DNA of 64,000 nucleotides from Cellvibrio sp. KY-GH-1 (GTDB taxonomy: Bacteria; Pseudomonadota; Gammaproteobacteria; Pseudomonadales; Cellvibrionaceae): contig NZ_CP031728.1 of the NCBI RefSeq assembly GCF_008806975.1, positions 4,498,501 through 4,562,500 of the forward strand, read 5' to 3'. This document shows positions 53,120 through 63,229 of the stretch, one piece after another; positions within the stretch are counted from its first letter, which is position 1, and every line of letters starts with the position of its first letter. Position numbers and translations under genes: made by a program. A model generated the notes under the pieces. It saw only the letters and a list, made by a program, of their open reading frames with translations. It was not told where the DNA came from and ran no database searches.

Positions 53120-55777
53120 ATGCGTATCGACCGTTTAACCAATCAATTACAAACCGCATTGTCCGATGCCCAGTCGTTGGCGTTGGGGCAAGATCACAGC
53201 CAATTAGACCCGGGCCATTTGCTGCTGGCGATGATCGATCAAAAAGGTGCTGGCAGTGTGCGCTTGCTATTAAGCCAGGCGGGTTTTGATGTCGCCGGTT
53301 TGCGCACGGCCCTGAATGAATACCTGGAAAATTTACCGCAAATTAAAAACCCCACCGGCGAAGTGACTATGTCGCCGGATATGGTACGCCTGCTAAACCT
53401 CGCTGATCGTCACGCGCAAAAAGTAGGAGATAAATTTGTCTCCAGCGATTCGGTGTTGTTGGTATTAATGACTGAGTCCCAAGGTGCAGTCGCGGAGCTA
53501 TTAAAAAAACATGGTAACGCTCAGCGCTTGCAACAGGCGATTCAAAAAGTACGCGGCGGTGAAAATGTGGATGATGCCGATTCCGAAGGCAATCGTCAGG
53601 CGTTGGAAAAATATACGGTGGATTTAACCGCACGTGCTGAAGCGGGCAAGCTCGATCCAGTGATTGGGCGCGACGATGAAATTCGTCGCACCATCCAAGT
53701 ATTACAGCGGCGCAGTAAAAATAATCCGGTGTTAATTGGTGAGCCGGGCGTGGGTAAAACAGCGATTGTGGAAGGCCTTGCGCAGCGCATTGTGAATGGT
53801 GAAGTGCCTGAAGGTTTAAAAGATAAACGTCTCTTGTCGCTCGATCTCGGCGGTTTGCTTGCCGGGGCAAAATTCCGCGGTGAATTTGAAGAGCGCTTGA
53901 AATCTGTTATCAATGAATTGAGCAAGCAAGAAGGCCGCATTATTTTATTTATCGACGAGCTGCACACCATGGTTGGCGCTGGTAAAGGTGAAGGTGCTAT
54001 GGATGCAGGTAATATGCTGAAGCCTGCACTCTCGCGCGGTGAGTTGCATTGCGTGGGCGCGACCACGCTCGATGAATATCGCAAATACATTGAAAAAGAT
54101 GCAGCACTGGAGCGCCGCTTCCAAAAAGTCTTGGTGGATGAGCCAAGCGAGGAGGATACCATTGCGATCCTGCGCGGTTTAAAAGAACGTTACGAAGTGC
54201 ACCACGGTGTGGATATTACCGATGCGGCGATTATCGCTGCAGCAAAATTATCGCAGCGTTACATTACTGATCGGCAGCTACCGGATAAAGCTATTGATTT
54301 GATTGATGAGGCCGCCAGCCGAATCCGCATGGAAATTGATTCCAAGCCGGAAGAAATGGATCGCCTTGAACGCCGTTTGATTCAGTTGAAAATTGAACGC
54401 GAAGCGGTGAAAAAAGACGAGGATGAAGCGAGCAGAAAGCGCCTGGCGAAAATTGATTTCGATATTGACAAGATCGAGCGTGAATACGGAGATCTGGAAG
54501 AAATCTGGCGCGCGGAAAAAGCCGCGCTGCAAGGTTCGCACGAAATTAAAAGTCACCTCGAACAAGCGCGCTTTGAGCTGGAAGAAAAACGCCGCAAAGG
54601 CGACTTGGCGCGCATGAGTGAATTGCAATACGGCATTATTCCACAGTTGGAAAAGCAACTGGATATGGCGAGCCAGGCAGAAATGATGGAAATGAAACTG
54701 CTGCGCAATAAAGTCACTGACGAAGAAATTGCTGAAGTGGTTTCCAAATGGACAGGTATCCCGGTATCCAAAATGCTGGAAGGCGAGCGCGAAAAATTAT
54801 TGCGCATGGAAGACGCCTTGCACAAACGTGTGATCGGCCAACACGAGGCCGTCGTGGCGGTAGCTAATGCGGTGCGCCGCTCGCGCGCTGGTTTGAGTGA
54901 CGCTAATCGTCCCAATGGTTCGTTTTTATTTTTAGGCCCAACTGGTGTCGGTAAAACCGAACTGTGTAAATCGCTCGCGGAATTTTTATTCGATACCACC
55001 GATGCCATGGTGCGCATTGATATGTCGGAGTTTATGGAGAAGCACTCGGTCGCCCGTTTGATCGGCGCACCGCCCGGTTATGTTGGCTACGAAGAGGGCG
55101 GCTACCTCACTGAGTCGGTTCGCCGCAAACCATACTCGGTGGTACTGCTCGATGAAGTGGAAAAAGCGCATCCCGATGTGTTCAATATTTTGTTGCAAGT
55201 ATTGGATGATGGCCGCCTTACTGATGGCCAGGGGCGCACGGTAGATTTTCGCAATACCGTTATTGTCATGACATCGAATTTAGGTTCGGATCGCATTCAG
55301 GAATTGGCGGAAGATAAATCCTTCGATACTGTTAGCTTCGATACTTTTGTCAGTGATGACTTAAATAATTCACTCAACAATGAGAACCGTTACAACGCCA
55401 TGAAAGATGCGGTAATGGAAGTGGTCGGTGGGCATTTTCGCCCGGAATTCATCAACCGCATTGATGAGGTGGTAGTGTTCCATCCATTGGGGCGCGAACA
55501 GATTCGCGGTATCGCCGATATCCAACTGGAGTTGCTGCGCAAGCGTTTGGCGGAACGCGAACTGAGCCTGGAGCTGGATACTGATGTCATGGATAAACTC
55601 GCAAGTGTCGGTTTCGATCCTGTCTACGGCGCGCGGCCATTAAAGCGCGCGATACAACAGATGATTGAAAACCCACTTGCGCAGGATATTCTTGCCGGTA
55701 AATTTATGCCCGGTTCAATTATTTTCGGGAAGTTGCTGGGTGAAAAAATCGTGTTCGATCCCAAACGATTGAATTGA
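53120..55777 (+). CDS. clpB: ATP-dependent disaggregase ClpB
   Basis: 885-aa Hsp100 chaperone that rescues aggregated proteins with DnaK. N-domain repeat pair (1-150), AAA1 with Walker [10 protein letters not shown] and Walker [10 protein letters not shown], coiled-coil middle domain (about 410-525), AAA2 with GPTGVGKTE and [13 protein letters not shown], sensor and C-terminal domain. It is about 20-25 residues longer than most ClpB (857-865) because of an extra acidic/Asn-rich segment at about 730-752 ([20 protein letters not shown]), between AAA2 sensor 1 and the HFRPEFINR motif. Heat-shock promoter upstream. Confidence 0.96.
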   Translation: MRIDRLTNQLQTALSDAQSLALGQDHSQLDPGHLLLAMIDQKGAGSVRLLLSQAGFDVAGLRTALNEYLENLPQIKNPTGEVTMSPDMVRLLNLADRHAQKVGDKFVSSDSVLLVLMTESQGAVAELLKKHGNAQRLQQAIQKVRGGENVDDADSEGNRQALEKYTVDLTARAEAGKLDPVIGRDDEIRRTIQVLQRRSKNNPVLIGEPGVGKTAIVEGLAQRIVNGEVPEGLKDKRLLSLDLGGLLAGAKFRGEFEERLKSVINELSKQEGRIILFIDELHTMVGAGKGEGAMDAGNMLKPALSRGELHCVGATTLDEYRKYIEKDAALERRFQKVLVDEPSEEDTIAILRGLKERYEVHHGVDITDAAIIAAAKLSQRYITDRQLPDKAIDLIDEAASRIRMEIDSKPEEMDRLERRLIQLKIEREAVKKDEDEASRKRLAKIDFDIDKIEREYGDLEEIWRAEKAALQGSHEIKSHLEQARFELEEKRRKGDLARMSELQYGIIPQLEKQLDMASQAEMMEMKLLRNKVTDEEIAEVVSKWTGIPVSKMLEGEREKLLRMEDALHKRVIGQHEAVVAVANAVRRSRAGLSDANRPNGSFLFLGPTGVGKTELCKSLAEFLFDTTDAMVRIDMSEFMEKHSVARLIGAPPGYVGYEEGGYLTESVRRKPYSVVLLDEVEKAHPDVFNILLQVLDDGRLTDGQGRTVDFRNTVIVMTSNLGSDRIQELAEDKSFDTVSFDTFVSDDLNNSLNNENRYNAMKDAVMEVVGGHFRPEFINRIDEVVVFHPLGREQIRGIADIQLELLRKRLAERELSLELDTDVMDKLASVGFDPVYGARPLKRAIQQMIENPLAQDILAGKFMPGSIIFGKLLGEKIVFDPKRLN

Positions 55778-55800
55778 TTAATTTCAAATGCGAAACAAAA

Positions 55801-55826
55801 AACGGCCAAAGATGGCCGTTTTTTTT
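55801..55826. terminator. Terminator after clpB
   Basis: AACGGCC (55801-55807) and GGCCGTT (55814-55820) hairpin followed by a T run on the + strand, with A-rich sequence upstream that also allows termination of the convergent gene. Confidence 0.85.
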
Positions 55827-55844
55827 GAAGGGAAATGCAAGCTG

Positions 55845-56270
55845 TTAACAAGCCTGATTTACGATCAACTGAAATATATTTCTTTGTTTATCTTTTTCTT
55901 CTTCGCTCATTATTACGCGTTCGCCTTTTTCATTGCTCGTCCTAACGGGCGCGCCTGAGTTGAGGATGTTCAGGTTTTCCTGGGCTTTGTTGCAGCGCTC
56001 AGCGTCTTTTAGTGACGCGGTATCGACAGCTGTGGTGACGCCTTGCTGGGGCGTCGCTTGTGCAGTAGTGCTCGGAGTAGGAGTCGGTTCGCTATAGCCG
56101 GTACGGGTTTTCACCAGCTTCGCCTGTACATCTTTCGGGGGATGCTCACCGTAATGCACAACGCCTTTGCTATCTGTCCATGTATAAACCTTTCCGCCTT
56201 TGGCGGCGCATGTCAGGCTGATACTGGCGAGCAAAATGCCCGAAATTAAAAAAACGCGTGAGAACTTCAT
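55845..56270 (-). CDS. DUF4124 periplasmic protein
   Basis: 141 aa from ATG 56270; longer frames lack the signal. Signal peptide ends SLTCAAKG. DUF4124 core GGKVYTWTDSKGVVHYGEHPP (about 21-41), then a Thr/Pro/Gln-rich linker and a C-terminal helix with CNKAQENLNIL and a last Cys that may form a disulfide. A common family in gammaproteobacteria with unknown function. Confidence 0.82.
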   Translation of the reverse strand: MKFSRVFLISGILLASISLTCAAKGGKVYTWTDSKGVVHYGEHPPKDVQAKLVKTRTGYSEPTPTPSTTAQATPQQGVTTAVDTASLKDAERCNKAQENLNILNSGAPVRTSNEKGERVIMSEEEKDKQRNIFQLIVNQAC

Positions 56271-56449
56271 GAAACTTGCCTTTGGATATAGCTGTAGGAT
56301 CACCCAACTATAGACCTTATAACGCCTTGACGAAACTGCGGCGCGCAAATCTGTGAGCGAGTGCAAAGGCATTTTCCCCGATTTTTCCAGCTCATTGCCT
56401 CTCCATCCTCGGTTGCCCGTTAAAAAACGAACAAAAACTGGCTAATTTG

Positions 56450-56765
56450 TTGACTTTACGGTGAATCTTGGGAGAATTGCCGCTCCGCTAGATGGCTGGC
56501 AGTTGCCCCTAAGCTTGGGCGCTACACTGCTTACCGCCAAGTCACCCTCTTGGCGACCCATCTAATGGCGCGGTTCCTACCAGAACCTGCCTGAGAAAAC
56601 CTGCGCATACCTGCCTGGTTTTCGCTGATCCGATCCTGACCTTGCCGGGTTTTGATCGTGGATCATTCACGGTGTTGGCCTGCCCTAAGTGCTGACACTT
56701 TCCTGTGTGATTCTTCGCTAGTTTACCAACGGCATAACTTTTGGCTGTCATAGCCATTGGTTTTA
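56450..56765 (+). ncRNA. Structured leader of ilvI with terminator-like end
   Basis: TTGACT (56450-56455) and GAGAAT (56472-56477) form a possible promoter. The following 300 nt fold into a series: an outer stem TAGATGG/CCATCTA (56489-56495 with 56558-56564) enclosing GCCC/GGGC (56505/56517) and GCCAAG/CTTGGC (56536/56549); GGTTC/GAACC (56572/56583); GAAAACC/GGTTTTC (56595/56617); GATCC-GATC with GATC-GGATC (56627-56664). The end is ACCAAcGGC/GCCaTTGGT plus a T tract (56725-56765), an attenuator-like hairpin, 60 nt before the GTG of ilvI. Only 6-9-codon ORFs are seen and none is rich in Ile, Val or Leu codons. The rest of 56271-56449 holds nothing I can name. Role inferred from position. Confidence 0.5.
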
Positions 56766-56824
56766 ATTAGCTGGCACAAGACACACGCGCATAATGCGAT
56801 TCACATCCTAAAAGGGGAATTATT

Positions 56825-58558
56825 GTGGAAATGCTCTCCGGCGGAGATATGCTCATCCGCGCCCTGAAAGACGAAGGTGTTGAGTACCTGTTCGGCTATC
56901 CAGGCGGCGCTGCCCTGCATATTTACGATGCCATTTTTCGTCAAAGCGACGTTAAACACATTCTCGTTCGTCACGAACAAGCCGCGACTCACGCTGCTGA
57001 TGCCTATTCGCGTTCCACCGGTAAAGTCGGTTCCGTGTTGGTAACCTCCGGTCCCGGTGCGACCAATGCCATTACTGGTATCGCGACGGCATACATGGAT
57101 TCAATTCCAATGGTGGTGATTTCCGGTCAGGTGATGAGTCACTTGATTGGTGAAGACGCCTTCCAGGAAACCGATATGGTGGGTATCTCCCGCCCCATCG
57201 TGAAGCACAGCTTCATGGTTAAGCACGCGTCCGAAATCCCGGAAATCGTGAAAAAAGCTTATTACATTGCCGCTACTGGCCGCCCAGGCCCGGTGGTTAT
57301 TGATGTGCCTAAAGACGTGACCAGCCCGCTCTATACCTTCCCTTATGAATATCCCGAGAAGGTAAAAATGCGTTCGTACAACCCCGCAACTCGCGGTCAC
57401 TCAGGTCAGATCAAAAAAGCGGTACAACTGCTGCTCGGCGCCAAGCGCCCGATGATCTATACCGGTGGCGGTGTGGTGCAGGGCAATGCTTCGCATCTGC
57501 TGCGCGAATTGGTGGATCTGCTCAATTACCCAGTGACCAATACCCTGATGGGTTTAGGTGCTTATCCCGGCACTGCGAAAAACTTCCTCGGTATGTTGGG
57601 TATGCACGGCACCTACGAAGCCAACACCGCTATGCACCATAGCGATGTGATTCTCGCCGTGGGCGCGCGCTTTGATGACCGCGTGACTAACGCCGTTAGC
57701 AAGTTTTGCCCGAACGCAAAAATTATCCATATCGATATAGACCCGGCCTCGATTTCCAAAACCGTGGTTGCGGATGTGCCTATCGTAGGCGCAGTGGATA
57801 GCGTGCTCACCGAAATGCTCGCGCTGATTAAAGAAGGCAGCGAAAAGCCGGATGCGCAAGCACTGGCGGCCTGGTGGGAGCAAATCAACGAATGGCGCGA
57901 GCGTCATGGCATTTACACGCAAAATCGTTTTGATACCACTGGCGATAAAATCAAACCGCAAGAAGTCATTCAGGCGATTTGGGAAGTAACCAAGGGCGAT
58001 GCGTATGTAACGTCTGACGTTGGCCAGCATCAAATGTTTGCTGCGCAATACTATCGCTTTGACAAGCCGCGCCGTTGGATCAATTCCGGTGGCCTCGGCA
58101 CTATGGGCTTTGGTTTGCCGGCGGCCATGGGCGTGCAGGTTGCGCATCGTGATGCGACTGTGGTCTGTGTTACCGGCGAAGGTTCGATTCAAATGTGTAT
58201 TCAGGAATTGTCCTGCTGTACGCAATATCACCTGCCGGTAAAAATTATTTGCTTGAACAACCAGGCGCTCGGCATGGTTCGTCAATGGCAAGACATGCAG
58301 TACTCAGGTCGCTACGCGGAAAGTTTGTATGAAGATTCATTGCCGGACTTCATCAAGCTTGCTGAAGCTTATGGACATGTGGGTATGCGTGTAACCAAGC
58401 GCGAAGAACTGAAACAAAAATTGGAAGAATGTTTTGCAATGAAAGATCGCGTGGTGTTTATGGACATCATGGTGGATCAATCCGAGCACGTTTATCCAAT
58501 GCAAATTGCGCAGCAATCCATGCGCGATATGTTCCTGAGCAAAACGGAGCGCACATAA
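56825..58558 (+). CDS. ilvI: Acetolactate synthase large subunit
   Basis: 577 aa, TPP/FAD enzyme starting valine, leucine and isoleucine synthesis. GTG start with AAAAGGGG upstream. N-terminal TPP domain with catalytic Glu in [14 protein letters not shown]; central FAD-like domain ([10 protein letters not shown]); C-terminal TPP-binding domain with [12 protein letters not shown] to [12 protein letters not shown] (a GEG form of the GDG motif, as I recall from Pseudomonas). ilvH begins 2 nt after its stop. Confidence 0.94.
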   Translation: MEMLSGGDMLIRALKDEGVEYLFGYPGGAALHIYDAIFRQSDVKHILVRHEQAATHAADAYSRSTGKVGSVLVTSGPGATNAITGIATAYMDSIPMVVISGQVMSHLIGEDAFQETDMVGISRPIVKHSFMVKHASEIPEIVKKAYYIAATGRPGPVVIDVPKDVTSPLYTFPYEYPEKVKMRSYNPATRGHSGQIKKAVQLLLGAKRPMIYTGGGVVQGNASHLLRELVDLLNYPVTNTLMGLGAYPGTAKNFLGMLGMHGTYEANTAMHHSDVILAVGARFDDRVTNAVSKFCPNAKIIHIDIDPASISKTVVADVPIVGAVDSVLTEMLALIKEGSEKPDAQALAAWWEQINEWRERHGIYTQNRFDTTGDKIKPQEVIQAIWEVTKGDAYVTSDVGQHQMFAAQYYRFDKPRRWINSGGLGTMGFGLPAAMGVQVAHRDATVVCVTGEGSIQMCIQELSCCTQYHLPVKIICLNNQALGMVRQWQDMQYSGRYAESLYEDSLPDFIKLAEAYGHVGMRVTKREELKQKLEECFAMKDRVVFMDIMVDQSEHVYPMQIAQQSMRDMFLSKTERT

Positions 58559-58559
58559 G

Positions 58560-59051
58560 ATGAGACGTATTATTTCTGTTCTCCTGGAAAACGCTCCCGG
58601 TGCACTCTCGCGCGTGGTGGGTTTATTCTCCCAGCGCGGCTACAACATTGAGTCGCTCACTGTTGCACCCACCGAAGATCCAACGCTCTCGCGTTTGACC
58701 CTGACCACCATTGGCGATGATCACAAAATCGAGCAAATCACCAAGCACCTCAATAAATTAATTGATGTAGTAAAGCTTGTTGATTTGACCGAAGGTTCGC
58801 ACATTGAGCGCGAACTTATGCTGATCAAAGTCAAAGCCTCAGGTGCACAACGCGCGGAAGTAAAACGCTGTGTGGATATTTTTCGCGGTCAAATCGTGGA
58901 TGTCACCAGCACCCTTTACACCATCCAAATCACCGGCGCGAGCGACAAGCTCGACGCGTTTTTACAAGCGGTCGGCGATGCGGCGATTATCGAAGTGGTG
59001 CGCACCGGCGTGTGCGGTATTTCGCGCGGTGAGAAGGTATTGAGTTTGTAA
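58560..59051 (+). CDS. ilvH: Acetolactate synthase small (regulatory) subunit
   Basis: 163 aa. N-terminal ACT domain (RRIISVLLENAPGALSRVVG, GLFSQRGYNIESLTVAPTED) that binds valine for feedback inhibition, and the C-terminal ALS_ss domain (ELMLIKVKASGAQRAEVKRC, GVCGISRGEKVL). Directly coupled to ilvI. Confidence 0.95.
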   Translation: MRRIISVLLENAPGALSRVVGLFSQRGYNIESLTVAPTEDPTLSRLTLTTIGDDHKIEQITKHLNKLIDVVKLVDLTEGSHIERELMLIKVKASGAQRAEVKRCVDIFRGQIVDVTSTLYTIQITGASDKLDAFLQAVGDAAIIEVVRTGVCGISRGEKVLSL

Positions 59052-59072
59052 GTTTTTGGGTTGATACTCGGA

Positions 59073-59107
59073 AGGCCGATAGCTGTGAAGTTATCGGCCT
59101 TTTTTTA
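59073..59107 (+). terminator. Terminator after ilvH
   Basis: AGGCCGATA (59073-59081) and TATCGGCCT (59092-59100) hairpin followed by seven T. Confidence 0.9.
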
Positions 59108-59221
59108 TGTTTCCGTTTCTGTTGAGAAAGTGTCGCTTATTGCTTCTCTGGGTTTCGGTTGTTTCGAAATGACTGTGTAATAATGAAATCCCAATCTGTT
59201 CGTTTTACTTTTTGGATTTCT

Positions 59222-59881
59222 ATGAAAAAAATAATTATGTTGCTGTTTGCTATGGCAATTTGCTTTTGGTTGGGGCAACTTTATGTCGAGCCTTCTGCGC
59301 CTTTGGATTTCAAATCTGCGTCTGTCATCAATAAGCCAAATGATGAATTACTTCAGTTGGAGCAACGTTATCAGCAGTTGCTATCAGAACGGGCTTCATT
59401 GGTTGGCTCCAGTAGTTCTCATTCATCTGCAAGCGCAAGACTTTATCCCAAGCGCGTGTTGCCGCCCATGCCAACCAAAGAACAGATTGATAAGATGGTG
59501 CAAGATCATAAGGATTTCTATACAAAAGTTGATGTAAGAGATCTCTATAATGTTTTTTCAAAAAAATTTGAAGAAGAGAGTAAGGATTCGGAGGTATCCG
59601 CTGAGCGAGAATCCTTAATCTATGGGCTACATTCAAAGTTGCCAGAGTTGCAAAAATATACATTAAAATCCGTTGAGTGCCGTGATGAGCATTGCCGAGT
59701 AGAGGTTTTTTATCAGCAGTTGAGCGATATGGATTCAGTTGTGACTGATTTTCAAGACGCTATCGGTCAATCAGAATTTGGTGGGTTGTTTTTGGGTAGT
59801 GCAGAAAATGTTGGAGCGCCAGAGCGGAATTTAATGGCGGTGTATATTGGGCTAAATGCCGAATCGTCTTTTTATGACTAA
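59222..59881 (+). CDS. Membrane-anchored protein with C-x4-CRVE motif (paralogue A)
   Basis: About 219 aa from ATG 59222; ATG 59183 (13 more residues) is also possible and neither has a good ribosome site. One N-terminal membrane segment (IIMLLFAMAICFWLGQLYV), then a coiled-coil stretch (LLQLEQRYQQLLSERA), a linker, and a C-terminal domain with VECRDEHCRVEVFY. The domain resembles the end of the next gene's product (VVECKSTICRIEF), so the two are tandem paralogues. Exported, family not named; the conserved Cys pair may form a disulfide. Confidence 0.6.
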   Translation: MKKIIMLLFAMAICFWLGQLYVEPSAPLDFKSASVINKPNDELLQLEQRYQQLLSERASLVGSSSSHSSASARLYPKRVLPPMPTKEQIDKMVQDHKDFYTKVDVRDLYNVFSKKFEEESKDSEVSAERESLIYGLHSKLPELQKYTLKSVECRDEHCRVEVFYQQLSDMDSVVTDFQDAIGQSEFGGLFLGSAENVGAPERNLMAVYIGLNAESSFYD

Positions 59882-59896
59882 GGGGTCAAGGAAATT

Positions 59897-60577
59897 ATGA
59901 ATAAGTTTTTGTTTTCGGGTGCTGCGTTGATCCTGGTGGTGGCTGCTTGGTTTGTGGGGCGCTATTCAGTGAAAGATTCAGACGTGGTTGAGCCTGCCGT
60001 GGTAGCTGAGCAAGTAACCACAAATGACAGTGAGCAAGCCCGTGTACAGCTGAAAGAAAAAATTGATGCGTTGGAAAAAAGCATCTCAGCACTGAAAACG
60101 GAAAAAGCGGGAAGCAATGTGGCTCAGCAAGAGACGGTAGTTGAAGATGCCAGGTCAATGCCAGACCCGCCTGCTCCGGGTTCTATGGTTAGTAGTCCTG
60201 TAGTTTCATCCGAAGCAGCTGCAGGAACTCCAATCGATACAACTAAGGTCACCTCTTTGCCTGACCGTTTTGCTTCTGAACCTGTGGATACCAATTGGGC
60301 TCCCAGCCAAGCACAAGAATTGCAAAATCAATTATTAGTAGCGGAGGCGTTCCAAGAACAGAACTTGGGAGTGGTTGAGTGTAAGTCCACAATCTGTCGC
60401 ATTGAATTTAACGCTGAAACTAAACAGCAACAGCTGAATGTGGGTTCAAAATTGGCCCAGTTTGTTATGCAAAAACAATCGGGGAAATTTGAGCCAAATG
60501 TAATGGTTCGTCCTTCGAAAAAAGCAGGCGTTACCAGCTTTTATATAGGGCGTGCGGAAGCTGCAAGTAATCCGTAA
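59897..60577 (+). CDS. Membrane-anchored protein with C-x4-CRIE motif (paralogue B)
   Basis: 226 aa. Single N-terminal membrane helix (FSGAALILVVAAWFVGRYSV), a coiled coil at about 47-75 (VQLKEKIDALEKSISALKTE), a Pro/Ser-rich linker, and a C-terminal domain with VVECKSTICRIEFNAE. Starts 15 nt after its paralogue, with AAGGGGTCAAGG upstream; probably one operon. Function unknown, likely periplasmic. Confidence 0.62.
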   Translation: MNKFLFSGAALILVVAAWFVGRYSVKDSDVVEPAVVAEQVTTNDSEQARVQLKEKIDALEKSISALKTEKAGSNVAQQETVVEDARSMPDPPAPGSMVSSPVVSSEAAAGTPIDTTKVTSLPDRFASEPVDTNWAPSQAQELQNQLLVAEAFQEQNLGVVECKSTICRIEFNAETKQQQLNVGSKLAQFVMQKQSGKFEPNVMVRPSKKAGVTSFYIGRAEAASNP

Positions 60578-60641
60578 TTGGTGTGTAATGTATTCACCCT
60601 GTGAGAAAGTGTTGCGTTCGTAAACACTTGGGGCAATGCTC

Positions 60642-60676
60642 AAAGGCCGGCGATTGTGAGGATGCCGGCCTTTATA
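60642..60676 (+). terminator. Terminator after the paralogous pair
   Basis: AAAGGCCGGC (60642-60651) and GCCGGCCTTT (60664-60673) form a perfect 10-bp hairpin, followed by an AT-rich tract. Confidence 0.8.
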
Positions 60677-60801
60677 TAATTATTTGATGTAGATACTTGG
60701 ATTGCGATAGATCGTTAATTGATGCGCCAAGTGCTAATATGCAGGCAGCCACCGCTAACTTACGGCGGTAACTAACGCTAACTAAACATGGATGCTTTTC
60801 T

Positions 60802-61686
60802 ATGAAACTTCTCGTTATTCCTTTTCTTGCACTTTTGAGTTTGAATCTTTTTGCACAAGAGGCTCCTGCTGCTGAACAACCGAAAATCAGTGCTGAAGAA
60901 TTTCTCCAATCCTTAAAGCCCCAGTCCGGCAACATCACTCTGCCCAATCAGGTAGCAACCATTAATTTGAAAGAAGGCTTTCAGTATCTATCGCCCGAAA
61001 GCACGGAAAAATTATTGGTGGATGCCTGGGGTAACCCGCCGGGCAATGAAACTCTGGGGATGATTATTCCCACCAGCGTCAGCCCTTTAGCTGCCGAAGG
61101 TTGGGGAGTGGTTATCACTTATGATGAAGACGGTTATGTGAGTGATGAAGATGCCGACAGTATCGATTATGCCGATTTGCTGAGCGATATGAAGGAAGAA
61201 TCTGTAGCCGTTAACGAAGAACGCAAAAAGCAGGGCTATGGTTCCATGCTGTTGGTAGGCTGGGCCGAGCCGCCGCACTATGATCAAAATACGCATAAAT
61301 ATTATTGGGCGAAAGAGTTTTCTACCGACAATGCCGGTGAAAACTCGCTGAATTACAACATCCGTATTTTGGGGCGCAAGGGGGTGTTGGTGTTGAATGC
61401 TGTTGCTGGCATGAATCAAATATCCAACATCAAAATGCAAATGCCGGAGCTGTTGGCGGTCACTGAATTTACTCAGGGCAATCGCTATCAGGACTTCAAC
61501 GCCGATACTGACCATGTTGCTGAATACGGTTTGGCTGCCTTGGTTGCGGGCGGCGTTGCGGCCAAAATGGGTTTCTTCGCCAAACTTGCCGCATTATTTT
61601 TGGCATTCAAAAAATTTATTATTATCGGCGCGGTAGCGCTCTTTGGTTTGATCGGTAAGTTGTTTAGTCGTAAATCAAATAACTAA
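60802..61686 (+). CDS. DUF2167 family membrane protein
   Basis: 294 aa. Signal peptide ends SLNLFAQEA. The DUF2167 body (about 45-235) has NITLPNQVATINLKEGFQYL, WGNPPGNETLGMIIPTSVSP, GWGVVITYDEDGYVSDEDAD and GWAEPPHYDQNTHKYYWAKE. The C-terminus has a Gly/Ala-rich then strongly hydrophobic segment (FFAKLAALFLAFKKFIIIGA) ending with a basic tail. Function unknown; widespread in proteobacteria. Confidence 0.82.
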   Translation: MKLLVIPFLALLSLNLFAQEAPAAEQPKISAEEFLQSLKPQSGNITLPNQVATINLKEGFQYLSPESTEKLLVDAWGNPPGNETLGMIIPTSVSPLAAEGWGVVITYDEDGYVSDEDADSIDYADLLSDMKEESVAVNEERKKQGYGSMLLVGWAEPPHYDQNTHKYYWAKEFSTDNAGENSLNYNIRILGRKGVLVLNAVAGMNQISNIKMQMPELLAVTEFTQGNRYQDFNADTDHVAEYGLAALVAGGVAAKMGFFAKLAALFLAFKKFIIIGAVALFGLIGKLFSRKSNN

Positions 61687-61709
61687 TTGATGAGTTCGTC
61701 GTATTGTGT

Positions 61710-61740
61710 AAAAAGCCGAATCTTGCAGGTTCGGCTTTTT
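61710..61740. terminator. Terminator after the DUF2167 gene
   Basis: AAAAAGCCGAA (61710-61720) and TTCGGCTTTTT (61730-61740), perfect 11-bp hairpin with A and T tracts built into the stem. Confidence 0.88.
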
Positions 61741-61768
61741 ACTTTCTGTAGAGGAAGTTGGGGCATTA

Positions 61769-62329
61769 ATGAATAAACCCTTTATTGATTTCTCCGCACC
61801 ATCCCATGAAGTCGCCCCGCAATTAATCGGGGCGCAATTTTTTGTAAATGGTGTGGGTGGTGTCATTGTGGAAGTCGAAGCTTACGATCAATCTGAACCT
61901 GCATCACACACTTTTTCTGGTCCGAGTTCGCGCAATGCATCCATGTTTGGCCCCCCGGGGCGAGCATATGTTTATCGCTCATATGGAATCCATTGGTGTT
62001 TGAATTTCGTTTGTTCGCCGGAAGGGCACGGAGCAGGAATTCTCATTCGCGCAATCCAGCCAACGCATGGATTGGAGTTAATGCGCGTGCGTCGTGGTGT
62101 GGAATCTGAAAAATTACTCTGCTCCGGACCGGGGCGTGTAGGACAGGCATTGGAAATCGTACACGCATTTAACGGGTATTCTCTTACACAAAAACCTTTT
62201 CAGTTATTGCCCGCACGTGCGCCGCTAAATGTTGTAAGCGGCCCGCGTATCGGAATTTCCAAGGCAATTGAATTGCACTGGCGTTTTGGTTTGGCGGGGT
62301 CACCGTTTTTGAGCAAGCCGTTTCGTTAG
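61769..62329 (+). CDS. 3-methyladenine DNA glycosylase (MPG/AAG type)
   Basis: 186 aa, alkylpurine repair enzyme of the mammalian AAG family. Landmarks: GGVIVEVEAYDQSEPASHTF with the catalytic Glu, SRNASMFGPPGRAYVYRSYGIHWCLNFVC, AGILIRAIQP, and LCSGPGRVGQAL. GAGGAAG upstream. Slightly short, as bacterial forms often are. No link to the ilv genes beyond position. Confidence 0.87.
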   Translation: MNKPFIDFSAPSHEVAPQLIGAQFFVNGVGGVIVEVEAYDQSEPASHTFSGPSSRNASMFGPPGRAYVYRSYGIHWCLNFVCSPEGHGAGILIRAIQPTHGLELMRVRRGVESEKLLCSGPGRVGQALEIVHAFNGYSLTQKPFQLLPARAPLNVVSGPRIGISKAIELHWRFGLAGSPFLSKPFR

Positions 62330-62333
62330 CCGC

Positions 62334-63200
62334 TTAGTGACTGGGTTCGCGCAATTGGCTCCAAAACGCATTCACTATCGGGCTTTTCAGGCGCTTTTCC
62401 ATTACGCAAATACCAGTATCGTAAGGGCCTAAATCGGGTTGTGGGTCAAAGCGTTTTACTTTGTTGGCAAGCGGGCTGTTGTCGACAACGATTTGCGGTG
62501 CAACTCCAACACCAAAACCCAAGCTCACCATACTTACAATTGCTTCATTGCCTTTTACTTCCGCATAAATATTCGGTTTGATTCCCTGAGAGTTGAACCA
62601 GCGATCCAGCCGCTCGCGCGATAAACCTTCTTCAGGGATGATTACCGGAATTTCATCCCAGTTTTTTCCTTGCCAGTCCTCATTATTTGCAGTGATAAAA
62701 ATCAGTGGCGAGCTGTTAATCGGTTTAAAGCTTATGCCGGCCGGTAACTTGTCCGGTTTGGCGGCAATCGCAATATCTTCTTCGCCAGCCAGGATTCGTT
62801 CGATCGACTGCGCCGGGTCGCCGGTGTGTAGTTTGATCGCAATGCCTGGATGTTTGACGCGGAACTCAGTCAGAATCTCATATAAGAAGCTGTAGCTCGC
62901 AGTCACCGAGCAGTAGATGCTGAGTTGACCCCGCAGTTGGTCAGCTTGCGCGATCAGGGATTCCTGGTAGGTCTCCCACTGCTGGATGACTTCTTTGGCA
63001 AAAATCAGAAATTGCTCGCCTTCATGGGTGAGCACTACCGAGCGGTTGTCGCGCACAAACAGCTCTATGCCCAAGTCATCTTCGAGCTGCTTGATATTGC
63101 GGCTGAGGGTAGAAGGACTGACATGACAACTGGCGGCCGCGCGGCCAAAGTGCAGGCTGTTGGCGAGGGTGCAGAACAGGCGGAGTTTAGTGATATCCAT
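62334..63200 (-). CDS. ilvY: LysR-type regulator IlvY
   Basis: 288 aa from ATG 63200 (a longer frame starts at 63266). N-terminal winged helix with HFGRAAASCHVSPSTLSRNI and LEDDLGIELFVRDNRSVVLT; effector domain with SGYSF-type SVTASYSFLYEILTEF, KLHTGDPAQSIERILAGEEDIAIA, and VSLGFGVGVAPQIV. Closely similar along its length to E. coli IlvY, which activates ilvC with acetolactate. Divergent from ilvC here as well. Confidence 0.9.
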   Translation of the reverse strand: MDITKLRLFCTLANSLHFGRAAASCHVSPSTLSRNIKQLEDDLGIELFVRDNRSVVLTHEGEQFLIFAKEVIQQWETYQESLIAQADQLRGQLSIYCSVTASYSFLYEILTEFRVKHPGIAIKLHTGDPAQSIERILAGEEDIAIAAKPDKLPAGISFKPINSSPLIFITANNEDWQGKNWDEIPVIIPEEGLSRERLDRWFNSQGIKPNIYAEVKGNEAIVSMVSLGFGVGVAPQIVVDNSPLANKVKRFDPQPDLGPYDTGICVMEKRLKSPIVNAFWSQLREPSH

Positions 63201-63229
63201 AGCAGAGGCGCCGACGAGTAATAACCATG

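Noticed and set aside
56483..56690. Leader peptide for ilv attenuation
   Set aside because: The short ORFs (for example ATGGCTGGCAGTTGCCCC and GTGTTGGCCTGCCC) lack runs of Ile, Val or Leu codons.
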